From assembly GCA_017987425.1 (NCBI GenBank), contig JAGNTT010000064.1:1332-9787 (forward strand): a DNA stretch of 8,456 nt, read 5' to 3'. Positions 1-6,548 of the stretch are shown piece after piece. The stretch's first letter is position 1. Each line of letters opens with the position of its first letter. Origin of the DNA: Candidatus Omnitrophota bacterium (GTDB lineage Bacteria > Omnitrophota > Gorgyraeia > Zapsychrales > Fredricksoniimonadaceae). The notes under the pieces are model-generated. The model saw nothing but the letters and a program-made list of their open reading frames with translations. It was not told the DNA's origin and made no database searches. The translations under genes were made by a program, and so were the position numbers.

Positions 1-1333
1 AGAATGAATACTGGTCCATCGTTTTAAAGTCGGTGCCGGCCGGCGCCCAGCGGTTAAGAATATGCAGACCATGTGTTCTGTGCAGATACCCGACGATGGA
101 TGAAATCTCGGCATTGTCCTTGAAGGACACTTTGCGTTTGACCTTCTGAAGTTTGCCGTCCAGGAAATAACCGTTACTGGCGAGATAACCTTCCAGGCGC
201 GCCATCTGGCTTTTGGAAGAAACCTGGACCGCGCTGAGCGGTCCGAAGGTGGCCAGGACGATCAAAAGGCACATGGACGTCGGAATCAGACGGATGTGCG
301 TGTTCGGTCTGAACGTAAACTTGATCGCAATGTAAAACAACCAGACCGTAAACAGCAGAACGAAATAACGTTCCACCGTAATGCCGTAATCGAAGATCCG
401 GCGGAAGATGGCAACGCCCATCAAAATGACTAGCGGGAAAAGCGCGATATAAAAATTCTTGGCGTACGATTTGATCCATCCGAATTCCGAACGGCCGCGC
501 AGCGGATAAACCAGAAGCAGTGTGAGGATCCCCAGAAGCGAAGCGCCGATAATCAGCGACGACAGCCAGCCCACCGGCAGGGTCCACGTGAAGATAATTT
601 TGGCCATGTACAGATAAAGGATCGCGTAATACAAAATCACCAGCGGGATCAGAATAAACTGCGTGAAGATTCTCAGGCCCTTGGGATAATCCTCCCTCGT
701 CTCGAGGCCCGCGATGTCTTTGGGAACTCCCCCTAAGAAAAACCATGTATTAAAAACACCGACGACAATAAACCAGAGCTGGCCGTAAATCTCGCCCTTG
801 ATGTTCAGGTTAAAAAGCTTATCAAGTGAGACAATGGCAATCACAATGCCGATGTAAATTGTCGCCGAATAAATGGCGGAGACGCCGATGCGGATGAATA
901 AAGACTTGTTGTACTGCCAGAAGGCGTTGGTGAGACTGCGTTCAAAAAGAAACGGCGCGATCGCGACCAGAAGATGCAGATCGCAATTGATGAGAAAAAA
1001 AGTATAGAAATGGATGCCTTTGAGGTCCTTGAGAAGACTCACGAAATAAAGAGCCAGAAGCGCCAGGCCGCCGGCCTGGATCCCCGCGGCTTTACGTTCA
1101 TCATGCCGTTTCACTTCGCTAAACAGCGACAACGACAGAAACAGCGTGATCCCAAGCGTCGAGACCATCGCCAGTTTCCACAACGGATCATAATCGGATC
1201 TGGGATACTTCTGAAGATTAAGCAGGACTACCATGGCGAACGATCCGATGACGGAGGAGAGAATCGCCAGCGGAAAACGCCTGAGTGTGCTTCTAGCGTC
1301 CTGTAGGATGAGATCCAGGGATTTGAATGCCAT
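1..1333 (-). CDS. DUF4153-type polytopic membrane protein (C-terminus cut by left edge)
   Basis: I translated this frame by hand: it is open for 444 codons from the ATG at 1333 to the left edge without a stop. An in-frame TGA at 1342-1340 lies just upstream, so no earlier start is possible; the Shine-Dalgarno is weak. The N-terminus (MAFKSLDLILQDARSTLRRF) is a short amphipathic stretch followed by a first membrane helix, as in DUF4153 proteins. About eleven hydrophobic segments follow between residues 20 and 365. The best family mark is the RIFDYGITVERYF segment (312-323), matching the conserved tyrosine-glycine-(I/W)-T-x-x-R-Y pattern of DUF4153. Residues 366-444 form a soluble tail with basic and polar residues. 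The family has no settled function. The gene overlaps the end of the preceding glycosyltransferase gene by 41 bases, which suggests co-expression, but a role in glycan export or assembly is only inferred from context. Confidence 0.8.
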   Translation of the reverse strand, partial: MAFKSLDLILQDARSTLRRFPLAILSSVIGSFAMVVLLNLQKYPRSDYDPLWKLAMVSTLGITLFLSLSLFSEVKRHDERKAAGIQAGGLALLALYFVSLLKDLKGIHFYTFFLINCDLHLLVAIAPFLFERSLTNAFWQYNKSLFIRIGVSAIYSATIYIGIVIAIVSLDKLFNLNIKGEIYGQLWFIVVGVFNTWFFLGGVPKDIAGLETREDYPKGLRIFTQFILIPLVILYYAILYLYMAKIIFTWTLPVGWLSSLIIGASLLGILTLLLVYPLRGRSEFGWIKSYAKNFYIALFPLVILMGVAIFRRIFDYGITVERYFVLLFTVWLFYIAIKFTFRPNTHIRLIPTSMCLLIVLATFGPLSAVQVSSKSQMARLEGYLASNGYFLDGKLQKVKRKVSFKDNAEISSIVGYLHRTHGLHILNRWAPAGTDFKTMDQYSF

Positions 1334-2681
1334 GATTGGTCAGGAATTCCGAGAGTAAAGATTCCGCCAGAAGAAAATCATTCTTGGAACGGACTTCGAT
1401 ATACGCGTTGGGGTTGTTGATTTTGTACATGCCCACATTGTTACCGAACAGCTTGCCTTCACGGATGAAGTTTGGATAGGTCGCGCAGCCCAGGCCTTTG
1501 ATCGCGACATACACCGGTTTCTTAAGCTCACGCGGCGTGAAGCCTTCATCAATACGGCGGTAGCTTCCGTTTTCTTCGATCCAGCAGGAATTGAATTCTT
1601 CTTTGGCCGGAATGACAGTGTCGAGTCCTTTGTCGACGAGTTCAAAGACCAGATCATCAATCAAATCCGGATCACGGAACGGAAACGTAATTTCAAGCGA
1701 TACAACGACGTCCGGCCAGATGTCATTCTTTTCCAGTTGTGAAAGTGTATACTGAAGCACCTGTTCTAAGTCTACTCGCGCTCCAGAAAATGACGCGTCG
1801 CGCAGAAAAGGGACCTCCGCCCCGAGGCCGCGCGCGAGCTCCGCGGTCTTCGGATTATCCGTTGAAACAATGATCTTCTTTAAATATTTTGAGGCCCTGG
1901 CGCGCGCGATCGTGTATTCCAGCAGCGGCTTCCCGGCAACGATCGGAGATTCGCCCTTGACCGGAATGATGGCAACGACATTGAGCTTTTCGATGTCGAG
2001 CGTGTTGTTGCGGGCATCAAAATTATTGACCTGATGCGCTTCAAGAATTCTGACAATGCTCGCGCAGCGCTGGGGATTGCGGTCCTGATGAATGCCGTGA
2101 TGGTGAAAAACGCTGGCCGACGGTTCATAAACGATCGTATAACCGGCCTTGAGAACTTTCTCCGCCCACAACCGGTCTTCGATATTGGTGATCTTGTCGT
2201 CGAAGGGAATTTTCTGCCAGATCTCCCGGCGAATCATACTGTTGGCATTATGAAAGAAACTGTCTTTCATCTGCACTCTTCGGTCGAGACCGAAGGTGAT
2301 CAGAAGATCTCGCTTGTCGAGGTCTGACGAAAACGACATCGGCTCCTGGCGGCCGTAGACGCCGGCCACCATCCCATCGTCAAAATTTGTCAGCAGATTA
2401 GACAGCCACTGCGTGTTGACCGGAATGCAGTGCGCCGAAAGGCAGACGATGAAATCGCCGCGGGCTTCCTTGAAACCGACGTTCAGGGCCTTTCCCGGCA
2501 GATAGTCATCGACGTCCAACACCTTGACCGGAAAACGTTTGGCTTTCTCGACGGTCTTGTCGGTGCTGTGATTATCAACGACAATGACTTCGATGTCCTT
2601 CTCTTCCTGGTCGAACACAGCCTGCAGACAGGACGTGATCCAGCGTTCTTCGTTTTTCGTGCGGATGATGATTGAGATCAT
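1293..2681 (-). CDS. Fusion: family 2 glycosyltransferase + degenerate cytidylyltransferase-like domain
   Basis: This is a 462-residue two-domain protein. Residues 1-215 are a GT2 (GT-A fold) glycosyltransferase: the strand ISIIIRTKNEE (2-12), VVDNHSTDKTV (34-44) for nucleotide-sugar binding, LSAHCIP (81-87) at the usual DxD site, NANSMIRREIW (145-155), and an acidic EDRLW (168-172) likely carrying the catalytic base, then HHHG (193-196). Residues 234-450 resemble CMP-acylneuraminate synthetases: VVAIIPVKGE (235-244), GKPLLEYTI (250-258), IIVSTDN (270-276), SLEITFPFRDPDLID (328-342) and IEVRSKNDFLLAE (428-440). The nucleotide loop is about eight residues shorter than usual and lacks the GSxR...KN part, so catalysis by this domain alone is doubtful. 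The start at ATG 2681 is forced by an in-frame TAA three codons upstream; there is no clear Shine-Dalgarno. The protein is presumably cytoplasmic or membrane-peripheral, and the donor sugar is unknown. Fusions of a glycosyltransferase with a CMP-sialate synthetase are known (Campylobacter jejuni CgtA/NeuA). Confidence 0.88.
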   Translation of the reverse strand: MISIIIRTKNEERWITSCLQAVFDQEEKDIEVIVVDNHSTDKTVEKAKRFPVKVLDVDDYLPGKALNVGFKEARGDFIVCLSAHCIPVNTQWLSNLLTNFDDGMVAGVYGRQEPMSFSSDLDKRDLLITFGLDRRVQMKDSFFHNANSMIRREIWQKIPFDDKITNIEDRLWAEKVLKAGYTIVYEPSASVFHHHGIHQDRNPQRCASIVRILEAHQVNNFDARNNTLDIEKLNVVAIIPVKGESPIVAGKPLLEYTIARARASKYLKKIIVSTDNPKTAELARGLGAEVPFLRDASFSGARVDLEQVLQYTLSQLEKNDIWPDVVVSLEITFPFRDPDLIDDLVFELVDKGLDTVIPAKEEFNSCWIEENGSYRRIDEGFTPRELKKPVYVAIKGLGCATYPNFIREGKLFGNNVGMYKINNPNAYIEVRSKNDFLLAESLLSEFLTNHGIQIPGSHPTGR

Positions 2682-2694
2682 AGTTATTTAAGTA

Positions 2695-2742
2695 GATAGT
2701 TGATTGTGGATGGTTGATGGTCACCATCCGCCATTAACTATC
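2695..2742. repeat. Imperfect 20-bp inverted repeat in the only intergenic gap
   Basis: The arms at 2695-2714 and 2723-2742 pair at 17 of 20 positions across an 8-base spacer. A shorter perfect palindrome (GATGGT-c-ACCATC type, 13 bases) sits over the inner part and spacer and offers an alternative fold. The right arm covers the TAG stop of the oxidoreductase gene (2740-2738). Inside and beside the left arm, units like GTTGATGG and TAGTTGAT recur, giving a repetitive look. No T-run follows on the minus strand, so it does not look like an intrinsic terminator. It may be a dispersed intergenic palindrome or an mRNA-processing or stabilising hairpin. Confidence 0.7.
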
Positions 2743-3910
2743 TCCCATCAACCTTTACCCATGCATTCTTTTTCTTCAAACTCGCGCCGACCGCCTCGAT
2801 CACCGCGGTTGATACAAGTCCCTGTTCGAACGTCGGACGAAGATCTTTCAAATCTTCCGGCTTCTGGACGCCTCTCATGATGTTGCTGACATCGGCAAAG
2901 AACTGATGGAAACTGCGCTCGCCGTAACCTCGAAAGACGGTCTGTCCTGTGGCATCCGGATAAAGCTGGCTGAAATACGGATTGAAATCTTCTATCCCGT
3001 GCTCATCGGTGACGATCTGCACGCCGCGGTTCTTCTGGTCGCTGTCGACGCGTCCGCGTGTTCCGACAACGGAAATTTTCTGGTCCGACATCGCCGATGA
3101 TCCGTTGGGATCGATCCAGTTGGTGGCGATCATGGACATGAATGTCTTTTTGGTTTTATCATCCTGCCATTCGATCACAACCTGAACGGCATCATACGTG
3201 TTGATCCCCCGCTTGGCCAACCAGTTCTTCTGGGCGGTCGCCATGACGCGCAGAGGCTTCCCCCCCGTCATGAAATAAATCAAATCCACATAATGAACGC
3301 CCAGATATTGAAATATGTTTGTCTGGGCGGCCCATGAGGAAAACATTTTTTCCGGGATCATTTTGCGCTGGCTGTAGGCGACATTGATATAAAGCACATC
3401 GCCGATCTTCCCCGCTGTAATCACTTCCTTCAGTTTTAAATTGGCTTCATCGAAACGTTTATGAAATTCGACGGCGCCGTAAATGCGGTGTGATTGGGCG
3501 GCGGCGGCCATGGACTTTGCTTCTTTGGCCGTCGGGGCAAGCGGCTTGACCACCAGAATGTGGGCGTTGATTTTGGCGACAGCGGCGACAACGGAGGCAT
3601 GCAAATGATCCGGCACGGCCACAATCACGCAGTCCGGACGGAAACTCTTCAAAGCTTCCTTATATGAGGCCTCGCCCGACTCGGCGGAAAAACCGTGCAG
3701 CGGCAGGCGGAATCCCATGCGCTTGCTGAGTTCGCGATTTTTACTCTCGACGATCCGGATGCTCGTCGAAGATGTGGCCGCAACGCAGACACTTTCGATC
3801 AGTCCGCCGCGAAAAGACTCATAAAGTGACGGGAGAACGGTACCGAATCCTTCGGTTCCGCGGCCGCAGACATACATACCCGCGCCGATCACAAGGACCT
3901 TGAGTTTCAA
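2738..3910 (-). CDS. Gfo/Idh/MocA family NAD(P)-dependent oxidoreductase
   Basis: This is a 390-residue protein, a normal length for the family, whose members oxidise or reduce sugars or sugar derivatives with a bound or free nicotinamide cofactor. The N-terminal Rossmann fold opens with KVLVIGAGMYVCGRG (4-18), continues through the strand CVIVAVPDHLHASVV (94-108) and ends near VVKPLAPT (120-127). This last is the family's E-K-P motif with valine replacing glutamate but with lysine 122 kept. The C-terminal alpha/beta domain carries EFHKRFDEAN (148-157) and GVHYVDLIYFMTG (204-216), where His206 and Asp209 sit at the usual catalytic and substrate positions. There is no signal peptide, so it is cytoplasmic. 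The start is TTG at 3910, supported by a perfect GGAGGT five bases upstream and by four-base overlap (TTGA) with the cytidylyltransferase stop, pointing to translational coupling. Its position beside CMP-sugar genes suggests it acts on the sugar precursor, but the substrate is not visible. Confidence 0.9.
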   Translation of the reverse strand: MKLKVLVIGAGMYVCGRGTEGFGTVLPSLYESFRGGLIESVCVAATSSTSIRIVESKNRELSKRMGFRLPLHGFSAESGEASYKEALKSFRPDCVIVAVPDHLHASVVAAVAKINAHILVVKPLAPTAKEAKSMAAAAQSHRIYGAVEFHKRFDEANLKLKEVITAGKIGDVLYINVAYSQRKMIPEKMFSSWAAQTNIFQYLGVHYVDLIYFMTGGKPLRVMATAQKNWLAKRGINTYDAVQVVIEWQDDKTKKTFMSMIATNWIDPNGSSAMSDQKISVVGTRGRVDSDQKNRGVQIVTDEHGIEDFNPYFSQLYPDATGQTVFRGYGERSFHQFFADVSNIMRGVQKPEDLKDLRPTFEQGLVSTAVIEAVGASLKKKNAWVKVDGR

Positions 3911-4626
3911 GCCGCACCTCCATGATAGGAAAGGGAAAAATCTTTCCGCGCTTCCATCCCGGCCAGAATATATTCAACCATCCTAAGGTCTTCTTCGTGT
4001 TTGATGATTATGGCCGACAGTTTGCCGACAGGATAATAACCGACCTTGCCGCACAGCACCGCGTGACCGTTCTCCTTGAAGTGCGCGGAAAATGTCTCGC
4101 TTCTCCACATCATGATCGAATACACAAACAATCCGACAGGTTTAAGGTCCTGCGTCTGGGCAAAGACTTCTTTGTGTCTGAAATTGAGCGGATTCCCGTC
4201 CAAAAGCGCGTGGACCTGCTCATTACGCACCGTAATGAGCGTGTCGAGACCTTCCTTAATAAAGTGGTCAATGACGGCCTTGATCTCCTCACCAGTTTGG
4301 AGCGGTGAAATTGGATTGACCCAGACGACGATATCGCAGGGGTTCTGCAGGATAAAATCCTGGACCACCGTATCGGATTTGGCCGTGGAATTGGCAAACT
4401 CTTCCGGACGCTTGTAGAATTCGGCGCCGTATTCTTTGGCGATGTCATAAAAAATGTCGTCTTCGGAATTAACCACAATGCGGTCAAAAACGCCGGACTT
4501 CTTGGCGGCTTCAATGGCATAGGAGACCAGCGGGCGGCCGTTTAAAAGCGCCAGGTTCTTGGCTTTTAAGCGCTCGCTTCCCTTGCGGGCGGGAATCATG
4601 GCAACGATTTTAGGCTTGGGACTCAT
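3907..4626 (-). CDS. Acylneuraminate cytidylyltransferase-like enzyme (CMP-sugar synthetase)
   Basis: This 239-residue protein has the size of CMP-sialic acid synthetases (NeuA type), which make CMP-sugar and pyrophosphate from CTP and a nonulosonic acid in the cytoplasm. The nucleotide-binding signature is intact: IPARKGSERLKAKN (11-24), then LLNGRPLVSYAI (27-38), VVNSEDD (51-57) and RPEEFANSTAKSD (73-85). Two other family motifs are altered. The usual LLQPTSPLR is WVNPISPLQ here (102-110), losing the glutamine and arginine. The usual IDID metal-binding stretch is AIIIKHEEDL (205-214), losing its aspartates. It is thus a divergent member, and the substrate may be a different sugar. The ATG shares one base with the TAA of the upstream gene (TAATG), and the Shine-Dalgarno is weak (a GGGG about 13 bases away), so re-initiation after the upstream gene is likely. 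The C-terminal tail overlaps the start of the oxidoreductase gene. Confidence 0.87.
   Translation of the reverse strand: MSPKPKIVAMIPARKGSERLKAKNLALLNGRPLVSYAIEAAKKSGVFDRIVVNSEDDIFYDIAKEYGAEFYKRPEEFANSTAKSDTVVQDFILQNPCDIVVWVNPISPLQTGEEIKAVIDHFIKEGLDTLITVRNEQVHALLDGNPLNFRHKEVFAQTQDLKPVGLFVYSIMMWRSETFSAHFKENGHAVLCGKVGYYPVGKLSAIIIKHEEDLRMVEYILAGMEARKDFSLSYHGGAA
3916..3921 (-). promoter_or_regulatory. Shine-Dalgarno (GGAGGT) deciding a TTG start
   Basis: On the minus strand GGAGGT is followed by five bases and then TTG at 3910-3908. The site lies inside the last codons (Gly-Gly) of the upstream cytidylyltransferase gene, whose TGA stop shares bases with the TTG. No ATG lies nearby in the oxidoreductase frame, so this site supports the unusual start and coupled translation. 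Confidence 0.82.
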
Positions 4627-6548
4627 TAAAAAATTTCAACCCCGTCTAAATGTTTCTTCTCTTTTAAATTGATGGGCTTAGGTAAACTGCCGTCCATCAA
4701 ACGGCTGAGGAATTCCTGAACACTTACGGCCTCACCCGGCTTAAATGTGTGCCTTCCGAAAAGGTTGCCGATGATTGTGGCATTTAAATGGTTGCCTACA
4801 ATCCACTTTAAGCCCGGCTGTAAGACGGAACGTTCACCAATATAATACACCGAGTCCACATGCGCAAATGCTTTATCTTTCCAGCCCGCTCCCTCGATAT
4901 GGACGTAACGGCCGCTCGGATCATACTGCAAGACCGGAATTTCGTTGATGAGGGCTTCTTCGATGGTGGTGGAAGAAAAACTGACCATCAAATCCGCAAT
5001 TTTAAGATAATCCGCGAAAGGACCTTCGGTCGCGATCACATAATGATCTCCCCTGGGCAGGAGCGCCCGCAGCTGTGCCGTGGATAAATAAGGATGCGGG
5101 CGAAACCGGATGATGAGGAATATTTCGGGAATGTTACGCGCCTCTTCAACCAGATCGCTGATGTACGCGATATATTCATCGAGCGTTTCATAAATATAAA
5201 ATCGGTTGGACCCGCGCGGCTTGGGAGTACCGGCATGCACGACAATCTTTCGACCCTGAGACGTTGGAAACATCTTTAATTGCAGCGCCGTTTTCCCGGA
5301 CCGGTCCACTTTGGGAAAAATCAGCGGATCGACCGCGTAATAATTGCCCTGATATCCCATGGCCCGGACATGTTCGACCGCCCAGGGCGACTGCAGCAGA
5401 TGATACATGTAATCCGAATGGACCAATCCCTTGCTGTGGTCATACCATTCCATATGGTCGAAACAGTTTTTGGCCGGCACATGGGAACCGTGCGAAATCA
5501 GAAGGGACGGGATATTCATAAGGGTCGCCACTTCGCCCATCGCATAGGAAAAATCACGGGCCCCGTGCGAAAGCACGACTTTGGGTTTACGGACATTTAA
5601 GAACTTTTTGTAATCCGCTATCTGCCGGTTCAGTTTTTTGAATTCGCCGGCATAGCCGTGTTCGACCTTGGCAAAAACGACAGACGAAAAGTCGCAGCCG
5701 CGCCAGCTGAATAACCGCGCTTTCTTCAAAGCCTCGACGGAATTCAGCCAAGACTCTTTTAACTTCCGGTCATCCCTCCAGCCCGGCGAACCGATATGAA
5801 CGTTATAAAGATCAAATCCGTACGACCGATCGACCAGGCGGCTGAACGATTTCACATCAGGCGCCGTATTGTAATGGTCGACATCTTTGAACGCCCTGGC
5901 GATATGATCAAAATAGTATTTGAGCGTATAGAAAACAAACGCATCCGTTTTCTTTCCTTTAAACCGCTGCAGCTCGAACGGAAAAACAAGCCCGCAAAAA
6001 CATCCGCGTAGAAATTTCCGCACATGATTGGTCTTGACCCTGTCCGGTACCGGCAGGTCATGCAGTTCGACGGCCGCCGGGCTTTTTAAAAGACGGACGA
6101 TGTTTCCAAGGATCCTTTCCTTGGACATCAGGCCGAATTGGGTGTGATCGAGGTTTTCGTAACGGCAGGCATGGATTTTCCCTATGTTGTGGGTACGCAC
6201 CACATTGGTCAGGACTTCGATCATCATGACCACATAGCCCATATATTGCCTCAGATAAAACGTCAGAGCGTTCACATAGGTGTGCTGAACGCCGGCCTCG
6301 TCGGTCACGCGGACCAGCCGGTTGATCTCCTTGATCACGCCGTCCACATAGTCCAGACATTCTTCATGCGACGTCTTTGAGAAATATCCGGTTGAAGTTT
6401 CAAACGGGATTTTTTCCCTCAACAAGACTTCGCTTGCCTCGGGTAAAAGCGAAAGGACCTTCACATCGCCTTTGAAAACCTCCGGACGGTTCTTTAAAAA
6501 GAACTCGGCTTCTTCTTTGAATTCAACGAGAATGAGATTACGCGCCAC
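4626..6548 (-). CDS. GT-B-type surface polysaccharide transferase, candidate CMP-sugar transferase
   Basis: I place the start at GTG 6548 (MARNLILVEF...), giving 640 residues. It has an AGGGAG Shine-Dalgarno seven bases upstream and overlaps the upstream gene by only 11 bases; a more upstream ATG at 6710 would add 54 low-complexity residues lying across the conserved end of that gene. There is no signal peptide and no convincing membrane helix. The N-terminal half (1-310) is not recognisable beyond an alpha/beta pattern. The C-terminal half looks like a GT-B glycosyltransferase: VVLSHGARDFSYAMGEVA (324-341), LLISHGSHVPAK (349-360), IVVHAGTPKPRG (435-446), the HP motif IRFRPHPYL (480-488) and the serine/threonine motif VSFSSTTIEEAL (522-533), about 40 residues apart. 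HP plus Ser/Thr motifs of this type bind the CMP part of the donor in bacterial sialyl- and Kdo-transferases, and also occur in CDP-glycerol transferases. The CMP-sugar synthetase gene starts one base into its stop. The transferase role is well supported; the donor is inferred. Confidence 0.8.
   Translation of the reverse strand: MARNLILVEFKEEAEFFLKNRPEVFKGDVKVLSLLPEASEVLLREKIPFETSTGYFSKTSHEECLDYVDGVIKEINRLVRVTDEAGVQHTYVNALTFYLRQYMGYVVMMIEVLTNVVRTHNIGKIHACRYENLDHTQFGLMSKERILGNIVRLLKSPAAVELHDLPVPDRVKTNHVRKFLRGCFCGLVFPFELQRFKGKKTDAFVFYTLKYYFDHIARAFKDVDHYNTAPDVKSFSRLVDRSYGFDLYNVHIGSPGWRDDRKLKESWLNSVEALKKARLFSWRGCDFSSVVFAKVEHGYAGEFKKLNRQIADYKKFLNVRKPKVVLSHGARDFSYAMGEVATLMNIPSLLISHGSHVPAKNCFDHMEWYDHSKGLVHSDYMYHLLQSPWAVEHVRAMGYQGNYYAVDPLIFPKVDRSGKTALQLKMFPTSQGRKIVVHAGTPKPRGSNRFYIYETLDEYIAYISDLVEEARNIPEIFLIIRFRPHPYLSTAQLRALLPRGDHYVIATEGPFADYLKIADLMVSFSSTTIEEALINEIPVLQYDPSGRYVHIEGAGWKDKAFAHVDSVYYIGERSVLQPGLKWIVGNHLNATIIGNLFGRHTFKPGEAVSVQEFLSRLMDGSLPKPINLKEKKHLDGVEIF

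Noticed and set aside
174..746. A 190-codon minus-strand open frame
   Set aside because: It lies in another frame inside the DUF4153 gene. Its product is rich in Arg, His, Pro and Gly with no membrane or family pattern, while the overlapping frame gives clean membrane helices and the family motif.
974..1306. A 110-codon plus-strand open frame
   Set aside because: It is antisense to the DUF4153 gene, has a Lys/Arg/Gln-rich product and no ribosome site or domain.
2682..2737. Intrinsic terminator in the intergenic gap
   Set aside because: The hairpin arms are A/T-rich and mismatched, and no T-run follows on the minus strand.
2682..2737. Promoter for the last two genes
   Set aside because: TTAAAT and TTGATG-like hexamers can be picked out, but spacing and match are too poor to call.
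3922..4417. Plus-strand open frames of 128 and 113 codons opposite the cytidylyltransferase
   Set aside because: They mirror a conserved minus-strand enzyme and have no recognisable domain.
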